Source: an uncultured Candidatus Peregrinibacteria bacterium (GTDB taxonomy: Bacteria > Patescibacteriota > Gracilibacteria > UBA1369). From it: a stretch of 50,541 nucleotides of DNA. The notes under the pieces were generated by a model that worked only from the letters and a program-made list of their open reading frames with translations, had not been told where the DNA came from and made no database searches. The number at the start of each line of letters is the position of its first letter. Position 1 is the stretch's first letter. The stretch is from positions 1-50,541 of the forward strand of contig CALMAI010000033.1 in assembly GCA_937858825.1 (NCBI GenBank), read 5' to 3'. Of the stretch, positions 8,974 to 16,037 are shown one piece after another. The translations under genes and the position numbers were made by a program.

Positions 8974-9000
8974 GAAAAACTCCCCTTTCAGGGAGCTTTT
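8974..9000. terminator. rho-independent terminator between convergent genes
   Basis: A-rich left flank, stem CTCCC (8980-8984) / GGGAG (8991-8995), then CTTTT on the plus strand; the minus strand reads into T-rich sequence. It can stop both the DUF427 gene and the convergent LPETG gene, though for the latter it lies about 50 bp downstream of the stop. Confidence 0.7.
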
Positions 9001-9051
9001 CCGGTGTCATTTTGGTCTTGATTTTTGTTTGTGCGCTAGCCGCGCCAGGCC

Positions 9052-10641
9052 TTACGCTTTACGCGCAAGCTTTTTCTTCTTTTTGCGGGTGAAAAATCGT
9101 CCGAGTCCAAGTGAACCTCCAAAGAGGAACGCAAGTTCAGGTCCGGTTTCAGGAAGCATGAATGATGCAGTAATACCTTCACTTTCATTACCAGCTTCAT
9201 CACGTGCAGCCAATTTATAGTAGTACTTCACGCCTGAAGAAAGACCAGAAAGATCATAGGTCGATGCATCTGCGCCCAACTGAACACCCTCTCCATAGGC
9301 AATACCATCGGTACTCTTATAAAGAACATAGTTCGCAAGATCTCCGGCAGTATTAAGACTTGGAGTCCAGGCAAGTTGAACGACCATTGAAGAGAGAAGT
9401 TTTGCAACAAAGTTTGTCGCATCTTCAGGAGCTGTTGTGTCAGTAGGAGTTTCTTCAACCGGTTGTTCTTCGGTTGGCTGTTCCTCAACAGGAGTCTCCT
9501 CAGTTGTTGGTTGCTCTTCACTCATTCCAAATCCGGTGAATGCAGCAGCATTATTCGCAACATCCATCAAGTTTCCACTTGCATCAGCAACATCTAAAAC
9601 TACAAGGAAGTAGTTCATTCCTTCCTGCTCCGCAGTCGTAAGAGTCACCATAGTTTTGTCAGCGCTCAAAGCAGCCGCAGAAATAGCCAAAGTTGCAGTA
9701 GAGTCAGACTCCTCAGTAATCACAAAGTTTTGTGTTGGGTCTGGAGAAAGAACAACTGGCTCATTGAAGGTAACAACAACAGTAGTCGCGTCTGGAGTTT
9801 GAATGTTCACCAGTTCCGGACCAGTTGTATCATCAAGAGTTTCCTCTTCAGTAGGAGCTTCTTGATCTGTTCCGGTAAAGATAGCAGTATCAGAAGTTCC
9901 ACTTTCAATAGGATTTCCATCAAGATCAGTCACCTGAATTCCAGCGGTAACAATATAAGTTTGTCCAGGAACCTGGGTTTCAGTCGTTAAAACAACAGTT
10001 TTATTGGTCGGATCATTCAAATCCATAGAAGCAGACAAAACTTGAAGTGCAGTTCCACTTCCATCTTCAGCAATAGAGAAGGCTGAAGTAGGAGAGGCAG
10101 GCAAGTTCACTGCTTCAGAGAAAGTTACCAAAACAGTACCTTTATCCTGAACATTCGCAGAAACAACCTTTGGTGCTTCATCGCCGGCAGCTCCATGAAC
10201 AGGAGTCGCACTCGCTTCCACACTATAATTAGGACTCTCATTACCAGAAGAGTCATACGCTGTAATAGCAAAGTAATAGGTTGTACCATTTTCAAGACCA
10301 GTCATTTCATAAGTGATCTTGTTTCCAACATCAACCGGTTCAAACTCATACTCATCACCTGGTTCAGTTACAGGAGTCGTACCGTAGTACACCTTATAAC
10401 CAGCAACCAGTTCATTGTCGGTCGCTACATCCCATGTAAGAGTAATCATGCCATTTCCAGGAGTAGCCTTCACGTTTTCAACATCAGAAGGAGCCTGGGT
10501 ATCGGCTTGTGCAACATTCTCACTTTCTGGAATAATGTTCGATTGTGCCCTTACAATTGGAAGCGCCAAAATAAGCGCAAGCGCGGTAACAGCCAGAAGG
10601 GCAATGTGCTGCATGACCTGCTTTTTTGCATGTTTGCTCAT
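9052..10641 (-). CDS. LPETG-type surface protein with fibronectin III and Ig-like domains
   Basis: A secreted wall protein. From the ATG at 10641 the signal peptide reads MSKHAKKQVMQHIALLAVTA and continues to cleavage near VRAQS. An in-frame ATG 39 nt upstream is rejected because it overlaps a TATAAT box. Domains in order: a fibronectin type III domain (starts DTQAPSDVENVKATPG); two Ig-like SbsA/Big_5-type domains (VLVTFSEAVNLP and VVVTFNEPVVL); a Thr/Pro/Glu-rich stalk (EEQPTTEETPVEEQP); a second fibronectin domain; and a C-terminal sorting signal with LPETG, a short hydrophobic stretch and a tail of five lysines. LPETG marks it as a sortase substrate. A sortase-like domain is encoded about 10 kb away. 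Probable adhesin or surface scaffold. Confidence 0.88.
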   Translation of the reverse strand: MSKHAKKQVMQHIALLAVTALALILALPIVRAQSNIIPESENVAQADTQAPSDVENVKATPGNGMITLTWDVATDNELVAGYKVYYGTTPVTEPGDEYEFEPVDVGNKITYEMTGLENGTTYYFAITAYDSSGNESPNYSVEASATPVHGAAGDEAPKVVSANVQDKGTVLVTFSEAVNLPASPTSAFSIAEDGSGTALQVLSASMDLNDPTNKTVVLTTETQVPGQTYIVTAGIQVTDLDGNPIESGTSDTAIFTGTDQEAPTEEETLDDTTGPELVNIQTPDATTVVVTFNEPVVLSPDPTQNFVITEESDSTATLAISAAALSADKTMVTLTTAEQEGMNYFLVVLDVADASGNLMDVANNAAAFTGFGMSEEQPTTEETPVEEQPTEEQPVEETPTDTTAPEDATNFVAKLLSSMVVQLAWTPSLNTAGDLANYVLYKSTDGIAYGEGVQLGADASTYDLSGLSSGVKYYYKLAARDEAGNESEGITASFMLPETGPELAFLFGGSLGLGRFFTRKKKKKLARKA

Positions 10642-10678
10642 AGGTTTGTTTTTAGTTTTTATTTTTTTAAATCTAAAC

Positions 10679-10684
10679 ATTATA
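10679..10684 (-). promoter_or_regulatory. -10 box of the LPETG protein gene
   Basis: Perfect TATAAT on the minus strand that overlaps the upstream in-frame ATG (10680-10678). This argues that translation begins at the second ATG (10641), leaving a leader of about 30 nt. No convincing -35 box is seen. Confidence 0.55.
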
Positions 10685-10787
10685 GCAAAAAATGACTTCC
10701 TTTAGAACCGTCCAGGCCCCAAAACAAGCCACTTTACATTGACATCAATCAAAAAATATAGGATAAAAATATCTTCTGAGCCTTTCA

Positions 10788-10825
10788 GAGGCACATTTGC
10801 CTCCATGGGACCTCTCACCTATACT
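10788..10825 (+). promoter_or_regulatory. argS promoter with an inverted repeat over the -35 box
   Basis: TTGCCT (10797-10802), 17-bp spacer and TATACT (10820-10825) precede argS by 26 nt. A perfect 6-bp inverted repeat, GAGGCA (10788-10793) and TGCCTC (10798-10803) with a 4-nt gap, covers the -35 box and could be an operator. A further TTGACA at 10738-10743 may mark a second upstream promoter. Confidence 0.5.
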
Positions 10826-10851
10826 AAAACGAGCAAATTTCCCAAAAAACT

Positions 10852-13398
10852 ATGAAAATCCGCTTATCTAAGGCCGTTTGCGACAAATTACCCGGTATCC
10901 AAGTAGCGGTTATCTTCCTTCAGGACGTCGCGAACATGAAAAAAGTTTCAACCCCTCACCAGCTTCTGGCTGGTCTCTGCGCGCAGCGCAAGAGCGAATG
11001 GAGTGATGACAGTAAATACAAAGCTATTACTGCTCTTATAGATGCAACCAAAGTCGACGATCAAATCCTCCCGGAAGCGCAACTTTTAGAAAACAACATT
11101 CGCAAAATCAAGCGAGGCAAAGCGCCGGTAGGGGAAAACAATGTCCAGGCAATCCTTACATACCTGAGCATTCGCTACATGGTGCCAATCTATGGTCAGG
11201 ATCTGGATAAAATCGATCAGGACATTGAAATCGATTTCATTACAGCCAAAAAAGGGAAAAAAATACAAGAGATCGACGCGGAAAGAGAGACCAAAGTTCT
11301 CGCTATTTGGTTTGCCAATGTTGGGAATCAGCAAAAAGAGGAGTTTCTTCAGTTCCCGCAAGAGTTTGCCGGGCACGTACAAAAATATTGTGGAGGATCA
11401 GAACCTCAACTTCACATTCTCACATGCGAAAATCCAGAAGTGGATTTCGGCTATGAATCAGAGAAGGAAAAAGAACTGAAAACATCTACCCCACAGCCAG
11501 AACCAGAAACAGTGCCAATGGAGCCAATTGAAGCGAAGCCAACACAACCTCAGGAAATTTCAGCGGTACCACCAACATCAATAAAACAACCAATAAAAGA
11601 AGATCAATCTCTTAAAGAGGAGATAGTAGCTGCAATCGCAAAAGCCGTTCAAACGCTTTCGCTTCCAAGTCAGGATATCGAAATCGAAACTCCGGCAGAC
11701 CTTTCGCACGGCGATTATTCAAGCAACATTGCCCTTAAATTAAGCAAAGAGGTAGGAAAATCACCGCAAGAGGTGGCAAAAAGCATTATCGATGCACTTC
11801 CAAAGCTTTCGTCTATTGAGAAGACTGATATAGCCGGACCAGGTTTCATCAACTTTCATCTTTCACAGGAACATCTCCAAAAAGAACTCCAGACAATTCT
11901 TGATCAAAAAGAAAACTACGGCCAATTAAGCTTGGGCCAGGGCCAAAAAGTCCTGGTTGAATACTCACAGCCAAACATTGCAAAACCACTCGGAGTGCAC
12001 CACGTTCTTTCAACCATCCTGGGACAAGCAATTTCCGATCTTCATCGAAAATCAGGATACGACACCGTCTCACTCAACTATCTGGGTGATTGGGGAACCC
12101 AATACGGAAAACTCCTTTACGCCTATAAAAACTGGGGCGACGAAAAGGTGGTAAAAGAAGATCCACTCAACGAGCTCCTTAAACTGTATGTAAAATTCCA
12201 TCAGGAGGTAGAAACTGACCCTTCTCTTGAAGACAAAGGGAGGGAAGAGTTTAAAAAACTGGAAGAAGGGGATGAAGAGAATACAAAACTTTGGGAGTGG
12301 ATGCGCGAAGAAAGTATCAAAGCCATAAAAATCATCTACGAAAAACTGGATGTTGATTTCGATGAGTATTTGGGAGAAGCCATGTACCGGGATTCAGCAC
12401 AAAAAATCCTTCAGGAAGGAAAGGAAAAAGGAATCTTCACCGAAGGTGAAAAAGGAGCTTACATTGTCCAGTTTGAAGACGAAAAAATGCCTCCTTACAT
12501 GGTGCAAAAAGCTGACGGAACCACACTCTATTCAACACGAGACATCGCCAGCATCGAAGATCGTCTGGAAAGATACCATCCAAATAAAATTGTTTATGTC
12601 GTGGATGTTGCGCAAAAACTGCATTTTGAACAACTCTTCGAAACCGCCAAAAAGTTTGGATTCGATTCAGCAGAGCTCGTGCATGTTCATTTTGGACGGA
12701 TGCAGTTCCCGGAAGGAAAAATGAGTACCCGGAAAGGGGATGTAGTGCTTTTGGATGAGGTTATTCGTGAAGCCATTGCCCGAACGGAGAAAATTGTAGA
12801 AGAAAAAAGCAGGGATTTATTGCCGGAAGAAAAAGCCAAAGTTGCCGAAGGAATGGCCATTGGAGCTATCAAATACAACATTTTCTCACAAAACCGGGAG
12901 TCCAACATCACCTTTGATTGGGATCGGATGCTTTCATTGGAAGGGAACAGTGCGCCATACCTCCAATACGCCTATGCCCGCGCCGAAAGCATTTTGCGCA
13001 AAGCAAAAGAAGCAGAAGAAACCAACCAGCCGGTACACGATCAGGATCCTGATCCGGAAAACCAAACATCGCTGTTCACCATGGAGAACGAGAAGAAAAC
13101 CAAGCAGGAGGAAGAGCTAAAACCATTTGGACATGCCACAGAACAGGCACTGCTCAAAATTCTCATGCGCTTTCCCGAAAAAATTGAGCTCGCGACCAAA
13201 GAGTACAAGCCAAATGTCATCACTGGCTATCTCTACGATGTAGCCCGGGCATTTAGCAGCTTCTACAACGAAGTTCATGTCCTCTCTGCCAGCAAACCGG
13301 AACTGAAAGAAGCGCGATTAAAGCTTGTTCAGGCAGTATCACAAGTACTCAAAAACGGTCTTAACCTGCTAAAAATTCAGGTGTTCAATAAAATGTAG
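10852..13398 (+). CDS. argS: arginyl-tRNA synthetase with an N-terminal B3/B4-like domain
   Basis: Charges tRNA-Arg with arginine. The catalytic part has the class I signature in the variant form PLGVHHVLST (near residue 379) and KMSTRKG near residue 623, with FGRMQFPEG before it. A C-terminal DALR-type helical anticodon-binding domain follows. Length of 848 aa exceeds a usual ArgS (about 550-600) because of about 250 extra N-terminal residues. The first about 190 resemble the B3/B4 tRNA-binding/editing domain family (PGIQVAVIFLQD near the start, and ...VPIYGQDLDKID). A Pro/Glu-rich linker (residues about 205-250) leads into the normal ArgS N-terminal domain (SHGDYSSNIALKLSKEVG). The B3/B4 match is by eye and moderate. 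No Shine-Dalgarno. Confidence 0.94.
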   Translation: MKIRLSKAVCDKLPGIQVAVIFLQDVANMKKVSTPHQLLAGLCAQRKSEWSDDSKYKAITALIDATKVDDQILPEAQLLENNIRKIKRGKAPVGENNVQAILTYLSIRYMVPIYGQDLDKIDQDIEIDFITAKKGKKIQEIDAERETKVLAIWFANVGNQQKEEFLQFPQEFAGHVQKYCGGSEPQLHILTCENPEVDFGYESEKEKELKTSTPQPEPETVPMEPIEAKPTQPQEISAVPPTSIKQPIKEDQSLKEEIVAAIAKAVQTLSLPSQDIEIETPADLSHGDYSSNIALKLSKEVGKSPQEVAKSIIDALPKLSSIEKTDIAGPGFINFHLSQEHLQKELQTILDQKENYGQLSLGQGQKVLVEYSQPNIAKPLGVHHVLSTILGQAISDLHRKSGYDTVSLNYLGDWGTQYGKLLYAYKNWGDEKVVKEDPLNELLKLYVKFHQEVETDPSLEDKGREEFKKLEEGDEENTKLWEWMREESIKAIKIIYEKLDVDFDEYLGEAMYRDSAQKILQEGKEKGIFTEGEKGAYIVQFEDEKMPPYMVQKADGTTLYSTRDIASIEDRLERYHPNKIVYVVDVAQKLHFEQLFETAKKFGFDSAELVHVHFGRMQFPEGKMSTRKGDVVLLDEVIREAIARTEKIVEEKSRDLLPEEKAKVAEGMAIGAIKYNIFSQNRESNITFDWDRMLSLEGNSAPYLQYAYARAESILRKAKEAEETNQPVHDQDPDPENQTSLFTMENEKKTKQEEELKPFGHATEQALLKILMRFPEKIELATKEYKPNVITGYLYDVARAFSSFYNEVHVLSASKPELKEARLKLVQAVSQVLKNGLNLLKIQVFNKM

Positions 13399-13401
13399 AG
13401 T

Positions 13402-13947
13402 ATGACTCTCGCACTTTCACCAGAATTGCAGCCCAGAAAATTTGATCGGAACAAATACAAGGCGCGTTTTTCGATCGTCCCGAATGAATATGAGCTCAGA
13501 AAATTGATCATCTGCGTTTTGGCGGAGTGCGGGCTCGGAAACGATGACGACGAAGAGTACGCCTATGAAATATGGGCAGGTGAGGATCCATTCATTTCAT
13601 TCGCGGCTTCAAAAAGCGGAGAATATCTACATGAAGAAGCAACCGGAAAAGAGTGGAGTGATCCGAGAGACATCTATTTTATGGGAAAATTAGCAGTGAC
13701 AGAAAAATTTATCAGGACTCCCAAAGAGGGCATGAAAAAAGTTGCAACAGTACATAGGGATGGATTGATACAGGGGATAGAGCTTTTTTTCCAGGCAATC
13801 GAAAAAGAACTTGGTGTGGAAAATCCAGATAGTGAACGGTTCGCCTTTGTAGCAGAAACCCCCAAAATATCCGAAGAGAAAGGAATTCTTTCCGATATTT
13901 ATGATCGTATAAGTAAAGTGGGGAAAGCAATAAAGAGACAAATATAA
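13402..13947 (+). CDS. hypothetical protein, in operon with argS
   Basis: A 181-aa soluble, acidic protein with no signal peptide or membrane segment. The start ATG is 3 nt after the argS stop, so it is surely co-transcribed. Residues about 45-60 are rich in Asp and Glu (GNDDDEEYAYE). The rest is mixed alpha/beta, ending in a basic tail (KVGKAIKRQI). I do not recognise the family. Tight linkage to argS suggests a translation-related or housekeeping role, but nothing in the sequence proves it. Confidence 0.7.
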   Translation: MTLALSPELQPRKFDRNKYKARFSIVPNEYELRKLIICVLAECGLGNDDDEEYAYEIWAGEDPFISFAASKSGEYLHEEATGKEWSDPRDIYFMGKLAVTEKFIRTPKEGMKKVATVHRDGLIQGIELFFQAIEKELGVENPDSERFAFVAETPKISEEKGILSDIYDRISKVGKAIKRQI

Positions 13948-13953
13948 AGGAGC

Positions 13954-14007
13954 TTGACAAAATAGTAAAAATAATGCAATATACATATCCTCATCACTAA
14001 CGAGGTG
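13954..14007 (+). promoter_or_regulatory. promoter and rare Shine-Dalgarno of the putative lipoprotein gene
   Basis: Perfect TTGACA at 13954-13959 with an AT-rich -10 region (AATATA at 13978-13983, 18-bp spacer, is the best fit). GAGGTG at 14002-14007 lies 10 nt before the ATG and is the only convincing Shine-Dalgarno seen in the window. Confidence 0.6.
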
Positions 14008-14017
14008 GATAAAGCCT

Positions 14018-14557
14018 ATGAACACTCTTGCAAAGAAATTCGTTGAGCCTATCACCCTTGGCCTGGCGCTCAGCACAGCATCTTGTACTCCAGTCCAGCA
14101 ACCGAAAGCACCAGAACCAATTGTGGTAGAAATTGAAGGCCCACAAAGAGATCTGGTGGAAATTCCACATACTTCTCCATTGGATAAGCGTCCACCAAAG
14201 CCAAAGCCGGAAGAGTGGACCCGGGAAGAGAAAATCAGTTATATCTTAAAGAACGTCACAAGCGAAACCCGAGAGGAGCTTGAGTCAGAGATTGGACAAT
14301 TCAAACTTATCATCCCACCACAATATGCGGCGTGTCGAATGAGTCAGAAAGTCCAGGATGTACAAGCTTTTGCCCGCGCAGAAGAACGAAAATTTGAAAA
14401 AGAAAACCCGGAAAAACTCTACCTTTGTACAACTCAACGCAGCGCTGTACTGGAATGGAGCAAGTGTCGGGATGAGGTTTTTGACCAGGATCCGACTCTT
14501 GGCCCGATCCTCAGATACACACATCAGGTTCTCCTTGAGTGTATGGAGGGTCGATAA
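14018..14557 (+). CDS. putative secreted protein or lipoprotein, unknown function
   Basis: A 179-aa protein. The N-terminus (MNTLAKKFVEPITLGLALSTASC) is a short export signal ending in a cysteine that could be lipid-modified; the lipobox TASC is imperfect because -3 is Thr. A Pro/Glu-rich stretch follows (residues about 27-70, KAPEPIVVEIEGP, PPKPKPEEW), then a mostly helical domain with four further cysteines (AACRM, LCTTQ, KCRDE, LECME) that could form disulfides outside the membrane. It has its own TTGACA promoter, a true Shine-Dalgarno and its own terminator. Family not recognised. Confidence 0.7.
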   Translation: MNTLAKKFVEPITLGLALSTASCTPVQQPKAPEPIVVEIEGPQRDLVEIPHTSPLDKRPPKPKPEEWTREEKISYILKNVTSETREELESEIGQFKLIIPPQYAACRMSQKVQDVQAFARAEERKFEKENPEKLYLCTTQRSAVLEWSKCRDEVFDQDPTLGPILRYTHQVLLECMEGR

Positions 14558-14578
14558 AAATCAGTAAAAAGCCAAAAG

Positions 14579-14606
14579 CCTCGCACAAATTATGCGAGGT
14601 TTTTTG
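14579..14606. terminator. rho-independent terminator shared with the tRNA operon
   Basis: Stem CCTCGCA (14579-14585) / TGCGAGG (14593-14599) followed by T7-like tract (14600-14605) on the plus strand. The minus strand after the stem is also T-rich (CTTTTGGCTTTTT), so it can end the tRNA transcript as well. Confidence 0.88.
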
Positions 14607-14607
14607 T

Positions 14608-14682
14608 TGGAGGCGCCACCCGGATTCGAACCGGGGAATAAAGGTTTTGCAAACCTCTGCCTTACCACTTGGCCATGGCGCC
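14608..14682 (-). tRNA. trnC: tRNA-Cys (GCA)
   Basis: Folds as a full cloverleaf: 7-bp acceptor GGCGCCA / TGGCGCC, D arm, anticodon stem GAGGT / ACCTT with loop TTGCAAA giving anticodon GCA, and T loop GGTTCGAATCC. Discriminator is T, as usual for Cys, and CCA is encoded. It lies 30 bp downstream of tRNA-Ser(GCT) in the same transcript. Confidence 0.96.
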
Positions 14683-14710
14683 TTATGATTGAATGGCGGA
14701 GCCTCAGCTC

Positions 14711-14805
<95 letters not shown>

Positions 14806-14926
14806 TTAATAGTTGAGCTCGCCTGTACGGTCGCGCCGTACGCTCCCGGATGTGAGCTTGGCTCACAAAAGTCGCTCTTTCAAAAGATCGCCTCCGAATC
14901 ATAATCAAAGCACTCCCAAAAATCAA
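14806..14926 (-). promoter_or_regulatory. promoter and structured leader of the tRNA-Ser/tRNA-Cys operon
   Basis: On the minus strand TTGATT (14926-14921), 17-bp spacer and TATGAT (14903-14898) form a good promoter just after the stop of the upstream gene. The roughly 85-nt leader between it and the tRNA contains two clear hairpins: TGTGAGC-CAA-GCTCACA (14867-14851) and GTACGG-CGCGA-CCGTAC (14841-14825). No ORF is seen. The leader may guide RNase processing or be a small RNA. Confidence 0.6.
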
Positions 14927-14937
14927 TCACATCCCTC

Positions 14938-15930
14938 CTACATTTCAATTTTTGATATATCGAGACGTTGAAGCAAAGCCGCCCTTTCTTCAGAGCTTCC
15001 ATCAGGATGACAGTTTTCTGTAGCCAGAATATCGTAGATACTCTCACCTTCAGGAATTTGCGACTCCATCCATTGAGCCAGAATATAACCGCAACTGGTA
15101 GCCACAATATCTTCATGTTCCTGGGTAAGAGGATAGTAAATCTCCCCGATTTTTTGTGAAACATGAACAAAATCACCAAGATTCACACTAAAGCTCACCA
15201 TCGCCGGAGCCTTAATAATCACTCCATACCGATCCTCCAGAAAATACTGCTTGTCTGGCAACATAATACTCCCGGACAACATCTTTTTCGCGCGCAAAAA
15301 GTTCCGGACACCATGCTTGGCCACTTTCAAATATTCAGGGAAAATCCGTTGAGCTCCACCCATTTCAACTGTCAAAACCGGCATATCAAACTGCCGATGC
15401 AGCGCAACAGCCATCATTCCTTCATGCCCCTGCCGCTCAATAATAATATCCGTCCCAAACAGCTGGGCCAGCTCCCGCGTACAGCCGGACTTTTCCCCTT
15501 TATGCATACGGCTATGCGGTACAAACGCCTTCCGACTACCCGAATCATGAAAATCGATCCCAAACTCACACTCCTTCAGAATCTTATGCGTCAAATCATA
15601 AGCAATCTGTTCAGCAAACGTTTTTGGCTCATCCACACCAAAACTCCGGTTCAGATCATTGTTGTCTTCATAAACCTGCCTTTGCATATGAGCAAAACCA
15701 CTTGGATTCAGCACCGGAAGCATTGTAATCCGTCCAGCCAGAACTTTCTCAATATCATCCTTCAAAAACCATTCCCGCAAATAGTTGATCGCCGCAACAC
15801 CGTTCACCTCATCTCCATGCATTCCTCCACTCAAAAAGATATGCGGTCCATCCTGCTCACCCTCAAACTCAAGGTAAGGAACATTCACCTTATACTTACC
15901 CGACTCAACTGTTAGAACGCGCTTTTTCAT
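14938..15930 (-). CDS. succinylglutamate desuccinylase/aspartoacylase family zinc hydrolase
   Basis: A 330-aa member of the AstE/AspA branch of M14-type zinc hydrolases, which remove acyl groups or cleave amide bonds. Zinc and catalytic motifs are visible: GGMHGDEVNG (His and Glu ligands) near residue 36, NPSGF and DLNRSFG (substrate Arg), DFHDSG (His ligand), and VEMGG. It has no signal peptide. A perfect TATAAT lies 8 nt before the ATG, so its mRNA is probably leaderless. Substrate cannot be told from sequence; arginine catabolism partners are not seen nearby, so a peptide- or wall-related amide is an alternative. Confidence 0.87.
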   Translation of the reverse strand: MKKRVLTVESGKYKVNVPYLEFEGEQDGPHIFLSGGMHGDEVNGVAAINYLREWFLKDDIEKVLAGRITMLPVLNPSGFAHMQRQVYEDNNDLNRSFGVDEPKTFAEQIAYDLTHKILKECEFGIDFHDSGSRKAFVPHSRMHKGEKSGCTRELAQLFGTDIIIERQGHEGMMAVALHRQFDMPVLTVEMGGAQRIFPEYLKVAKHGVRNFLRAKKMLSGSIMLPDKQYFLEDRYGVIIKAPAMVSFSVNLGDFVHVSQKIGEIYYPLTQEHEDIVATSCGYILAQWMESQIPEGESIYDILATENCHPDGSSEERAALLQRLDISKIEM

Positions 15931-15938
15931 TACTGATA

Positions 15939-15966
15939 ATTATAAACTCAGAAAAAAATATGGCAA
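15939..15966 (-). promoter_or_regulatory. promoter of the AstE/AspA-like gene, leaderless spacing
   Basis: TTGCCA (15966-15961), 16-bp spacer, TATAAT (15944-15939) on the minus strand; only 8 nt separate the -10 box from the ATG. On the plus strand TATACT (16000-16005) is a candidate -10 for the divergent SLH gene, 32 nt before its ATG. Confidence 0.7.
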
Positions 15967-16037
15967 TTACTAAAATGTAATATCATCCCATACATGCGTT
16001 ATACTTCAACAGAAAACGTATTTCTTAACGGCCACCT

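Noticed and set aside
15163-15915. A 250-codon plus-strand frame opposite the AstE/AspA-like gene
   Set aside because: The minus-strand protein has complete zinc-hydrolase motifs; the opposite frame is rich in His, Asn and Lys with no recognisable domain.
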